A stretch of 64,000 bases of DNA from Euborellia annulipes (Eukaryota > Arthropoda > Insecta > Dermaptera > Anisolabididae). The notes beneath the pieces were generated by a model, which was not told where the DNA came from, made no database searches, and saw nothing but the letters and a program-made list of their open reading frames with translations. Below, piece by piece: positions 1 through 10,200 of this stretch. The position numbers and the translations under genes were made by a program. Where the stretch lies: NCBI GenBank assembly GCA_023213315.1, contig JAKCPI010010880.1, forward strand, positions 224,461-288,460. The letters run 5' to 3'. The stretch's first letter is position 1; every line of letters begins with the position of its first letter.

Positions 1-1185
1 ACAGGGCTTTTTTATTGACTGCTCCTGCCCACAATTATCCATCTATTTTTAATCTGATTTTATTTTATGGCAACCAAATCTATATTTATTTTAGTTTTTC
101 TATATATCTATATGGACTATAAGAATCGATTGAGGGCAACATTTTTAAAAAATTATGTGATTTAATGTTATTTATCATACATTGGTTAATAAAATTGTAT
201 TTAAACTTATTAACTCAGTTTGGGCAAAAGTGACGTGGCGAAGCACAAACACAGAAAAGAAAAAATGAAAGTAAAAGTATTTTATTTTAATAACAGTGTT
301 CACGAGTGAAATTTAATTAATTAACGTCACTTTTGCCCATACATTCCTATACAAAACAGGATTTTTACAGCGTCCTGTACCAGCCCTCGCAGTTTGTACC
401 ATGAATTAGCAGTCAGCCTGTAGATAATTTATTAGGACAGGTAGATAGAAAGAAGAAACGTCAGCTAGTGGCATTTGATTGTTTATTCAATGATTTATGT
501 TTGAAGTATATAATAATATAAATAATATATACATATATCAACACTCTTCAATTTATTATTATTTGAAATTCCCGATTTTTTACCCGAGGTGCTTACGTGC
601 TCGAAGACACCCACCTTACGGCCTCTGGCCGTAGCTATTTACCGGCACCCCGTGAAGTTACATTATTTCCTTTTTCTAACTCCTCCTCCTGCTTTCATCT
701 CTAGCTAGTGAACTAATCCTCATTTCGGTTTCCCCTCAGTTCCTTTTATCTAACCTCTTCTATGCAAGGGAGGATGTCCTAGTATGAGGAGGGACTCCCT
801 CAGCACCGGCATGTAACCTGCTCCTTTCGAAGAATGCATCACTGAGAGGGAACTTTCTTTACGTCCCTTCCACAGAAGGGGATGTCACAGCAACTCCCTC
901 TCCTCGTAGAGTTGCCGGGGGCTATTGTGGTGAGATCTTATATTCCAAATTGGAATGGGTTCGCCCCATATCAATACCCATCTGCTCTGAGGATGATCCC
1001 GACCGGGATCGAAACGCCAGTATAATGACAAATTGAATAAACAACCAAATACCACTAACTGCTGCTCTTTCTGTCTACCTACCATCTATAAGCCTTATGT
1101 TTCTAGATAATTTATTAATAAAAATTATAGAGATGTGTTTTTTTAAGATTGTAACATTCTTATGCGAAATATTAATTTTTTTTAG
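1..1185. other. DCUN1D3 intron, with a foldback element
   Basis: No coding exon in phase with the 1186 exon was found here, so it is taken as intron. A short inverted pair (GGGCAAAAGTGACGT at about 223-237 and its complement at about 325-339) could form a hairpin. The stretch 438-1082 is a separate terminal-inverted-repeat element, listed on its own. Confidence 0.5.
438..1082. mobile_element. Foldback/MITE-like element with ~60-bp inverted ends
   Basis: The left end (438-500) reads GGACAGGTAGATAGAAAG... through TTGTTTATTCAA. The right end (1020-1082) reads the same on the other strand at about 80% identity. The interior is richer in G+C than its surroundings and has no long open frame beyond a 66-codon shadow. 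This is a non-autonomous inverted-repeat element inside the DCUN1D3 intron. The superfamily is not assigned because no target duplication is clear. Confidence 0.6.
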
Positions 1186-4100
1186 AATTAGCCTCATTGA
1201 GAGGTGCCTCCTGTGGAGATCATGCCTCGCCAATAGACAACTTCGTTCATGCCAATGGCAATAGTCGCGACTTGTCACGAACTCCACTTGAGCACGAGAA
1301 TCGACGGTAGGGATAAAATAGATTTACATCTTTTTTTTTTAAATATATGAAACAATAAAATTATTATTTTTTATTAATTTTTTTTTAGGAAAGACCAATC
1401 AACACTTTCTCTAGCAGCTGTACCAGATAAAAATCGATTTTATACAAAACTTCCAATAAATCTAACTTTATCCGGTGGAGGAGGATCATCTCCAACTTCT
1501 CTTGGTGGATCAAATCAAGGATTAACGGGAAATTCCTGTTTGGATATTTCCGATTCTAAAATTACTTCATTATTTGAATTATATCGTGATCCAAATCAAG
1601 ATGTAATTATGGCTGATGGAATTGAACAACTCTGCAAGGATCTTGGGGTTTTACCAGTTGAATTCAAAGTGAATCTTTTTTATCTTTTAATACTTGTTAA
1701 TTAATTTTGAATATAATTGAAATTGTTTTTAAAAATTTGGTGTGACTGGTCGCACAGCACACAACTTTCTCTTAAATCGAAAATGTGTTCTATGCTTGTC
1801 ACACCAGAATTTTTATGTCGACATATTTAGTTTCCGACAGTACAATTCATTCCAATTTAAAGATGTAAAATTCACAAGAATGAGGAAATATTTATATTTT
1901 GTTACCAAGGCATTCTCCTATCTTTCCTATGAAGTATAAGAGTAAAGTGGTCTTCAGAAGATTTCAATGGCAAAATGAGAATATACATTTTTAAAATAAT
2001 AGATTTTTGAATTTCAAACAAAATCGTTGGAGCGACTTTTGAGAAAATCAAAAAAAAAACTGAAAAAGTGCATCAGTAAAGTACTAGTACTCTTTGGTCG
2101 ATTTTGAGCAAAAGCTTCGTGTCACATGCCAGGGGGCTGCCTAACTTGAACATAAAATTTCAACTTGCTAGTTCTTTTCGTTTTTGAGATATTTTGTTCA
2201 CAGACACACATACATACAACACACACACACAGACCATTTCGCGAAAACCACATTTTTGGATTTAGGGGACCTCAAAACTTGTATATCCATCGAAATCTCG
2301 ACATCGAATTTTTGACATGAATTCAATACTTTATCTCTCTATGTATTATCATATACAGAGATAAGAGTTTGAATAAACAAAGATTAAAAATAAAAGATTT
2401 TATAATTTTGTCGCTGATCGCGTTCATCATTAGGATAAAATAGATGTTAAGATGTCAGATTTATTTGTCAGACTGTACGTTTATCAATGTTTTGATGAAT
2501 TTGAGATTTTAAAGTAAATTTCTCAGGCAATCTCAAATTCATCAAAACATTGCTTTACAACTATGTCTACCAACCTGACATCTAAATATACGAATTCTGA
2601 CCTGATGATAAGGGGGACCGGAGCTCTAAACTCCGGCAAAATATAACACGGGCTAACAAATTTCAACACTTTCTCGATTGAAGTTAGTCCAACTGAGTGC
2701 ACGATCCTGCTCAGGGTACTCAATTCTCTTAGAATCAAGTGTCAAATATTTTCTAATGAAATTTATTTTTCGACCTCTAGCTGCCTATTCGTCATTTATC
2801 TTCACTTCAGCCATCTATAACCAAGCATCTAATTATTATTTATTTTTTCATTTTTAGGTACTTTTATTTGCCTGGCAGTTGAAAGCAGAACAAATGTGCC
2901 GTTTCACTAGAGATGAATGGATGCAAGGATGTCGCCGTTTAAGATGTGATTCATTACGTTCAATTCAACAACGGTTGCCAGAGCTCGAAGAGCAAGTTCG
3001 AACAGATCCAGAGCAGTTTAAAGATTTATATAGGTATTTTCATTATCATTTAGATAAATTGAAATAGAAAATTTTTCTTGTTTAGCTGTAATGGCCTTTT
3101 AACACCTTTACATATAAATATATAATATATACATATATAAAGAGTCTTGCTAATCCGGCCTAAACGAGACCGGCCTATGACGAATTCTGAAAATGTCACA
3201 TTACCCGAAACATATAAAACTTATACTTAATAGGCATACTATATAATACTTACATATTTATCTCTTTAAAAATTAAAGAACTTGACCAGAACAGTTGTAA
3301 CAATTCCTTAGGTTTCTTCGTTAAAAATTATAGGTAGAATAATTTTACCAGCACTTCGCAATAACGATCTCACCCGCCACAATATTTGAGTAAAAGTTTA
3401 AATTCACTGACTCGCTTTTAAGGGGCTTCTGGAGAGCACATTGAATCTTTAGTCCGAAAAACTGAGAAGTATTTTTTTAATGCGATTTTTTGATTATTGA
3501 TTTAAATTCGTGAGCATTTTACATAATAGAATGCTTTTTTTTTTTTTAAATAATATCCAACCTATAATAATTAAATAAAGTGGTGACTAAGTCAAAAATA
3601 AATTTCGTATTTATTTAAAAATTAACAGCCAAATAGTTCAGCACTCTTGCAAAAGATGGCAGGCTAGTCTAACATCCGGTATTATCAGATCACTCATAAG
3701 CTTTTATTTATAGATTTTTATGCTGTTTTAAATTATATATAATATATAATAATATTTATAAACTATTCATTATTAAAAGATCCACGAAAATCAAACAAAT
3801 ATAAGAGATTAAATATAGCCCTACCATCCTGCCATCTGTTGGCAAATTTTCGTAATTAGTTGGGTTTTTTAGCTAAATTTTTATGACCCCTAACGCCATC
3901 TTAACAGCAAAAACATGCGAACAGCTTTGCCTCCCAAAGCGCCTTAATAATAATGGTACTTTTAAAAAATCTATTTTCTATTATTGTTAACCTAATTTTA
4001 TTTTTTTTCCAGATTTACCTTTCGTTTTGGACTTGATGTTGGAGAACGTATTTTACCTACTGAAATGGCTACTACACTTTGGCTCCTTGTCTTCTCTGGT

Positions 4101-4376
4101 CGATCTCAGGATGGACAACTTCCACCATTAGTAACTCGATGGTTTGGATTTCTCGAAGCACATCCAGAACACATTCGGGGTATTCCACGTGATACATGGA
4201 ATATGTTCCTCAATTTAATTGAAACCGTCCGGGACGGTGACTTAGCTTCATATGATGATTCAGAAGCCTGGCCAAGTTTATTTGATGATTTCGTTGAATA
4301 TGAAAATGATAGAGCGAATCAGAATGAACGAAAACAAGCGGGTACGACGATATCCGCGTTAACATCACTTCAGTGA
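1186..4376 (+). CDS. DCUN1D3: DCN1-like protein 3 (cullin neddylation co-factor), 5' partial
   Basis: Four exons seen: 1186-1306, 1389-1668, 2858-3033 and 4013-4376 (TGA 4374-4376), all with AG/GT borders and matching phases; about 313 codons. The first exon enters in phase 1, so the N-terminus, which carries a myristoylation signal in vertebrate DCUN1D3, lies upstream of the window. Residues from 'KITSLFELYRDP' through 'FAWQLKAEQMCRFTR', 'DLYRFTFRFGLD', 'IRGIPRDTWNMFLNL' and 'EAWPSLFDDFVEY' follow the potentiating-neddylation (PONY) domain. The acidic/Ala/Asp patch used to bind cullin WHB domains appears as EAWP..LFD near the end. Known family role: binds cullins and the NEDD8 E2s UBE2M/UBE2F to promote or modulate cullin neddylation; the DCUN1D3 class can recruit cullins to membranes. 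Closest to DCUN1D3/SCCRO3 rather than DCUN1D1/2, judging by motif wording and a long low-complexity N-terminal region (Ser/Gly-rich, exon 1389-1668). The paralogue assignment is inference. Confidence 0.9.
1735..2365 (+). repeat. R1 interspersed repeat, copy 1
   Basis: Starts with the 'TCTGGTGTGACTGG...CACACCAGA' hairpin head, continues through the conserved body (TTTCCTATGAAGTA, AAGTACTAGTACT, GGGGACCTCAAAA) and ends in the 'TACTTTCTCTTACC/ATATATA' tail. R1 has no coding capacity that I can see. Copies recur at about 9.7, 16.2, 17.5, 25.1, 26.9, 27.6, 33.6, 40.2, 41.5, 42.8, 44.8, 50.4 and 61.8 kb in both orientations. Confidence 0.8.
3141..3420 (+). mobile_element. pogo/Tigger-like MITE fragment
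   Basis: 'GAGTCTTGCTAATCCGGCC' followed by 'AAACGAGACCGGCC' matches the left end of the better-preserved element at 15398-15876, which is flanked by TA dinucleotides. The right terminus is not found, so this copy is truncated. It lies in the DCUN1D3 intron before the last exon. Confidence 0.5.
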
Positions 4377-5205
4377 TTAAGAATGCATTTTGTGTAAAGT
4401 CAGGATTTTTTAATCTTCTACTGTATATACGTATAAATATATATATATCTATTTATCTTTTCAAAAGTCCATATATTGATATATTCTGGCCTTAAAAGGG
4501 GGATTATTATAAATATTAAGGGATGGATGCTTCTCAATTTCCATCCTTATTATGCCACTAAGTGTGTTTGTATGAATGATTAGCGAGTGATTTTATCGCT
4601 GTGGTTCGACAATTTAATGTCATGTTGTGCTCATGTGCTTTAAAAAACAGATTTTTTCCTTCCGCCTAAAAAAAAAAAAATTTTTAAATATAAGAAAAAA
4701 AAAATTCGCAAAGAATTATTTTAATATAATTATCTTATATAATTTATTATTTAATTTATCACCTCCCATCACTTTCCTTTATTCTTATTAAAATTTTTTT
4801 TTTTATTTCTTTAATGATCAAATTTTAAAAAAAGATATCAATTTTTTTTGACGTTTACAATATTTTTATTATCTTAAATTAATTAAAATTTTTTCTTCAG
4901 CACTAATTAAACAAATTTTATTTTATAAATTTGAGCTTTTAATTTAGAGAAATTAGACAAATAGAGCTAAACGTCCTTGGAACTACACTTTTAAATCTTT
5001 GTTCAGTAAACGAGATATTTCAACAAAATAAAAGTAAAACAAGTGGCTAAAATTTGGAATTCCTCTTTGAAATTTGTGTAGACTTGTTATCAGTCAAAAA
5101 AAAGACTATAAAATAAAATTGAAAAAATATCAAATATTTTTTTTATGTAACAAAATAGTCTTGAATTTTTTTTATTCAGATATAAGGTTAAGGTGGTTGT
5201 AGATA
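4377..5205. other. DCUN1D3 3' UTR and downstream AT-rich sequence
   Basis: Follows the TGA. There are A/T homopolymers and no recognisable gene. No single polyadenylation signal stands out; candidate AATAAA-type sites occur near 5025. Nothing else was seen. Confidence 0.4.
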
Positions 5206-5935
5206 TCAGTTGATAAAAGACAGAACAGTTGGCAGCCAATATGGGAGCTATATTAAAGAAAAACTCTCATTTATTGAAACGTTCTAAGGCTATCATCAGA
5301 GCAATTAGAACTGGAGATTTTAAGTTTTTAATTATAAATACAAACAAGATATTTTTATATACTGGTACAATATACAAAAAATCTTACTGTATTAACGTAT
5401 AGAGTCCCCGCGGAAAGGCGAGGCAAGCCGAAGTCTTGTCGAGGCTATTTTTTAATTCCATAACGACCGTTGAGGATTGTCGTTTTCTCCGGGAGATTCT
5501 GGATCGATTGTTGGGTTGGTTTGTTAAAAATAAATTAAACCTCAACATTGCTAAATGTAAAATTATGTCATTCGATTAGAGGAGATATGAAAGCAGAGGC
5601 AGCCAAGAAAGAATATTCTCCGAATGCTTAACCATTCACCAACAAAATAAAACTCATATTATTTGACTATTCCATAAATAAAGTTAAGTTATCTAGAGTG
5701 GTGGAGTCTCGGAACCTTGGCGTTGTTTTTGATACCAAATTATCTTTTATGTCACATATTAACGATATTTGCAGTGAAGCTCACAAGATGGCATAGCCCC
5801 CCTCCCCCCTGGATACGCTCATGTTGGCATTTTTTACTGTAGGCTACGTGCAGTTGAAATAAAAAAATAAATAAGATTTTTTTCTTTATAGAGGCTGGCA
5901 TATTGGCTGCTAACTCCTCTGTCCTATATCAATTT
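5206..5935. mobile_element. Inverted-repeat element split by a non-LTR retrotransposon remnant
   Basis: The arms 5206-5262 and 5878-5935 are inverted copies (TTGGCAGCCAATATGG... against ...TATTGGCTGCTAA). They enclose a reverse-transcriptase remnant at about 5462-5797. The left arm carries a decayed CTGATGA...AACGTTTC block on the - strand (about 5280-5310), like the other palindromic elements of this window. Confidence 0.6.
5462..5797 (+). pseudogene. Non-LTR (LINE) reverse transcriptase remnant
   Basis: Reads, with breaks, the thumb-side part of a Jockey/CR1-type reverse transcriptase: a block ending 'NLNIAKCKIMSFD' (to about 5580), then a disrupted stretch with stops, then 'RNLGVVFDTKLSFMSHIND' (about 5710-5770). 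The 'LN..KC..M.F' and 'LGV.FD..LSF..HI' motifs are typical of this region. The fragment is too short and broken to be active. Its exact clade cannot be given without alignment. Confidence 0.7.
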
Positions 5936-6032
5936 ATGTTTATACTTTTAAAGTTTTTTCATGTTAGCTGAAACAATATAAAAACTAATTTTAATTACAA
6001 TTCCCCCCGCCCCCCCGGAATGCCATCGGGTC

Positions 6033-6505
6033 TTAGTGTAGGGGCTAGTGTGCTGGCCCTTTGTACCAAGGGTTGTGGGTTCGCACCCCGTTCATGGGAC
6101 AAAAATTTATTTCAATTTAATTGTTAGTAAAAGAATTAGATTTTCGGTTTAACTGTGGTTTATTTGTAAAAATTACAACGTTTCGGCCACTCATTCGGTG
6201 GCCTTCTTCAGGTACAATTCAGCTAAGATTACAAAGGTTGTTACATCTGTGACAATCTCAATTGAATTGAGGTTGTACCTGAAGAAGGCCACAGAATGAG
6301 TGGCCGAAACGTTGTAATTTTTACAAATAAACCACAGTTAAACCGAAAATCTAATCCTTTTACTAATGATAACAACTGTGAAAGCCTAAACTCCAAAATT
6401 CAATTTAATTGGCTACCAATAAAATTGAAATATTAATAAATAGAGACGGGTTTTAAATGGCCTCCGTTGCCGAAAAAGACCTTATTTAAATTAAAAAAAA
6501 AAATT
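6033..6505 (+). mobile_element. tRNA-derived SINE (family S2), interrupted by a palindromic element
   Basis: The tRNA-like head at 6033-6100 (box A-like 'TAGTGTAGGGGCTAG', box B-like 'GGGTTCGCACC') is followed by 'TTTATTTCAATTTAATT'. The element breaks there and resumes at 6399 with 'TTCAATTTAATTGGCTACC' and the S2 tail 'TGCCGAAAAAGACCTTA'. Uninterrupted S2 copies at 13155 and 60942 show the join. The insert is the 6123-6398 element. Confidence 0.75.
6123..6398. mobile_element. Palindromic element with hammerhead-like cores, 12-bp target duplication
   Basis: Inverted arms of roughly 95-100 bp (6123-6217 and 6272-6375) surround a short spacer. Each arm carries CTGAAGA, a GGCCAC/GTGGCC hairpin, then GAAACGTTG (+ strand 6279-6313; - strand 6211-6177). 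The element sits inside a SINE and is flanked by TTCAATTTAATT at 6111-6122 and 6399-6410. A 12-bp duplication suits retro-insertion better than cut-and-paste superfamilies with 2-, 3- or 8-bp duplications. Confidence 0.75.
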
Positions 6506-7229
6506 ACAATTCAAATTCAGATTTTATATCAAGTAATTAATAACATTCATTGCTAAAACTCATATAAATAAAGAAATTATTCTATTTTGTAGCACTTGAC
6601 ATTTTTACTGAATGAATGAATGAATTGAAATATTTCGATACTCGAGCAAATTATTAAAAAATTAAGGGCTTATTTGTAAACCTAAGTTTCAAATTTATAA
6701 ATTAAGATTTGTTACACAATTGTGCTGAAAATTCGTCTTATATCCATGTCATTAAAAAAAAAAAAATATTCGATTGATCTCTTTTAAATATCTCTAAGAT
6801 TCATAAAATAAAAAATTTATCTAATACATTTCAGTAAATTTCTATTTTGACAATCAATATTCATGTTTTCCAAAAAAAAAAAAATGAAAATAAATCTCAT
6901 TTTTAGATAAAAAAAAAAATTGTTTTATTATTATAGATATGGTAAAAGAACTAAGGTTTTTCAAATTGAAATTTCTCACCAATGATATTTTATGAATAAT
7001 GGATAAATAAACTCTTTATTTTTATAATTATTATATTTGTAAATATAAATATATATATATATATATAAATCTTATTTAAAAAAATATTTCTTTTTTACAT
7101 ATTACAAGTTATATTGTTTTCAGCATTACACTATTTCTTTTCATTATTTTTTTTACAAATAGTTCCTTTAATTCTCGATAAATAAAAATTGGCTAAGCCA
7201 ATTAAATAAAATTAACTAGTGACTAGTTT
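6506..7229. other. 3' flank of the membrane-protein gene, AT-rich
   Basis: Lies beyond the - strand stop. AATAAA on the - strand near 7017-7022 is a candidate polyadenylation signal. A (TA)n run occurs at 7045-7066. No genes seen. Confidence 0.4.
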
Positions 7230-10200
7230 TCAAAGCTCAGTTGTGATCTCGTCCTGCGGTCTCAAACCGAGCAAATGATCATCATCGCAAGAAGTCCATG
7301 AGCCGCCTCCTACACTCGTTAACCAGGGAGAAGGAGGCCATTCTGCTAAAGGCGAAGCCTCTATATCTGCAAAAAAAAAAATTATTTTTTAATTAGAGTC
7401 TATATCCTTTTTAAATAAAACATAAAATTTTATTTGTCCAGAAAAATGAAAAGCTGTCACCAAATAAGTAAATTTATTTGAACAATAATGTTTTTATTTT
7501 TTTTTAAATAACTAAAAAAATGAAAAAAAAGTAGAATTGTAATATTAGACATTTCTTGGATGTGTATCTAAAATTTCATATCCTTTTCTAATTGCCTTTT
7601 GTATCTATCATTTTATCCTCAAAATATTTGAATTTACTTTTATAAAATAACAAAAACAATATATTTATTTAACACATCTTGTGGGTAAGTGGATAGCGAC
7701 CACGAGCTGCCCAAGCTGGGACAGGCAGTCCTTCAGTTCTTTAAATGTTTGTCTCTTCCTTCCTCTTTTCAACAGGCGTCAGACCGTGCGACGGGCCGGC
7801 CTGTCCTATTTCTTCCGGTCGTAAAATGTGTGATAGGTTTGGAGGGAAAGAGTGAGGTCCTCCGACCTCGCATCGCTGGACAAGGCGAGGAGAGAAGAGA
7901 AGATTTATTTAACAAGACTGTGAGTGTTTTTTATTGGCGTGCCCAAACATCCCATGACCCACGGGAATCGAACCCAGGATCTCCAGCCTTTCCATAGGGC
8001 ATAGGCGTGCTGTCCATTGCAATAAAAAACACTCACAGTCTTGTTAAATAGGCTTTGCTGCTTACAGTAGTGTGTTAGAGCAGACCCAGATGTCTGTCCC
8101 TCTACTGGTTTAAAGCAGCGGACAAGTGAAAAATTTTTCTTTAAAGTTTTTTATAAAATATATAATACAAATAATTGTTCAACTAGAATTGTTTTGCGGA
8201 TCTCCAGCAACCACTCCGCGGATCCCTGGGGGTCCTCATCCTTAGAGGACAAATATTGCCAGTACTATGTTAAAGTAACAAATGTGAAATAGTATAGATT
8301 GGTTACTTTACCGGCGATATGATCAGAGTAAGTATAAATATTTTAATTTTTAATGAGTTGCCTTTAGATTGTCAAATATAACTGAACTACTTGGTTCAAG
8401 TAATAATAATAAATACCCGTATTAATATTCTCTGAGAGAGCGATTAGCCGAGGGAATAAAGCAGTTAAAAGCTTTTACTTCTGAGTTGAAGACACCTCGA
8501 GTTCAAATCCACAACATGGCAAATATTATCTATCTCTATTTGAGATGCCTCCTCCTGAGTAAGGAAACGGGAACCCACCTCAGTATCTTTCTAATGGAAG
8601 TTACTCCAGAGAGCCTAGTGTTGGGTCTGACACTAATAACTAAATGATACCATGGACGGAGAGTTCACCCTCTGAAACTGAAAAAATGTTTGGCATTAAC
8701 ATGGTTGAGCGATTTACAATTGTGTATGCTCAATACAACTGGCCGAGGATATATATATATATATCAGACATTCACCTGAAGATGGTCTCATATGTGACTG
8801 AAACGTCGGCCCTGATTCTAATAATAAAATGAAATAAAGCTGGGGGCGTTGCTCATTTTTTCTACTAAATTTAAATACGAACATTCAGCTAAATACCTCC
8901 TTCGAATAAATTAAATTTAATTATTAGGCCTAGTAGAAAAAAATATTATTAAACAGGTGATATTTAATCTTTCGATTTTGACTCTGACCACGGGATTAAA
9001 AAAGATGACGGACTGCATAGATAGAATATTGTCTATGCATCTTAAATCGGAGCATCCAAAATTTAAATCAACGATTGCATCAGAGGTCTAAATACAAAAA
9101 TTCGTCGTTTGATATTAAGAGTTCGTCGTTAAAAGTTCGGCTACACGATGCCACTTTTATGCAACCAAGATGTTTTAAACATCGCGGGGCTCCGGCTTTA
9201 AACCAATCCGAATCTCCAAATGAACCTACTCATTTTTTTGAGAAGCCCATTGTTCTCATAATTATCTCAAAATATGTGACTTTTCTTGAAATATATTTAA
9301 ACTACATAGTTGTTTTATTGTAAAAATATAAGAATAATACATACTTAAATTAGGCGATGATGATGATGATGATTCCTGTGGCCTAAATGTGGTTAACGGT
9401 TGACGCTCCCTAGGAGGTTGAGGCAAATTTGGTGGCGTCTGTAAAAAGCTAACCAGTTGTGCATCAGCTGCGGTGGGGAGTTCAGTTAATCGCCGCTGAT
9501 AACGTCTCAGAGTTCTTTCAGCACGTGATAATAAACTGGGCCAATCAGTGGGTGGTGTTAGATTCATTAATCGAACTTCCGACATATTCAGAAGTTGAAG
9601 AACTCGTGCTAAGTCGCAGAGTGCTGGTCTAAAAAAAAAAGTTAAAATTTTATATAAGCTTATGTTAAAATATCTGGTGTGACTGGTCGCACAGCACACA
9701 ACTTTTACCTTCGGTAATCGCAAGTTGTGTTCTGTGCTTGTCTCACCAGATTTTTGTGTCGACATATATTTAGTTTCCGACAGTATTTCAATTCAAGATA
9801 AATATACTTGGGAAAATATTTATATTTTGTTACCATGTCAACCATTTCTCCTATCTTTCCTATGAAGTACAAAAGTAAAGTGATCTTCATAAGATTTCAA
9901 TGGCAAAATGATAATATACATTTTAAAGAGAATCTAAAAATCTGAAAAACTATATCATTAAAGTACTGAAGGGGCGAATCTACTTTTAAGGAAACACAGG
10001 GCCGGAACTACGAGATTTTTTAGGGGGGGGGGGGGGCAAAATTTAACAAAATTGAATTATAAGTACAGTACTGTGCAACACTGATTCTGCGGTATGGTAT
10101 TTATTATACAGTTTTAGTTAATTTTGGTCTGCTGATTACGAAAATAATAATATTTTTTGTTGAAATTGACACTACTTTTCGAGATAAATGCAATCCAATT

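Noticed and set aside
885..1085. 66-codon reverse frame as the missing N-terminus of DCUN1D3 or another gene
   Set aside because: It lies in a foldback element, on the wrong strand for DCUN1D3, with no splice-phase match.
9262..9765. Single 167-codon reverse frame treated as one gene
   Set aside because: Only 9628-9345 is an exon of the membrane-protein gene. The N-terminal part is R1 repeat and the C-terminal part is intron.
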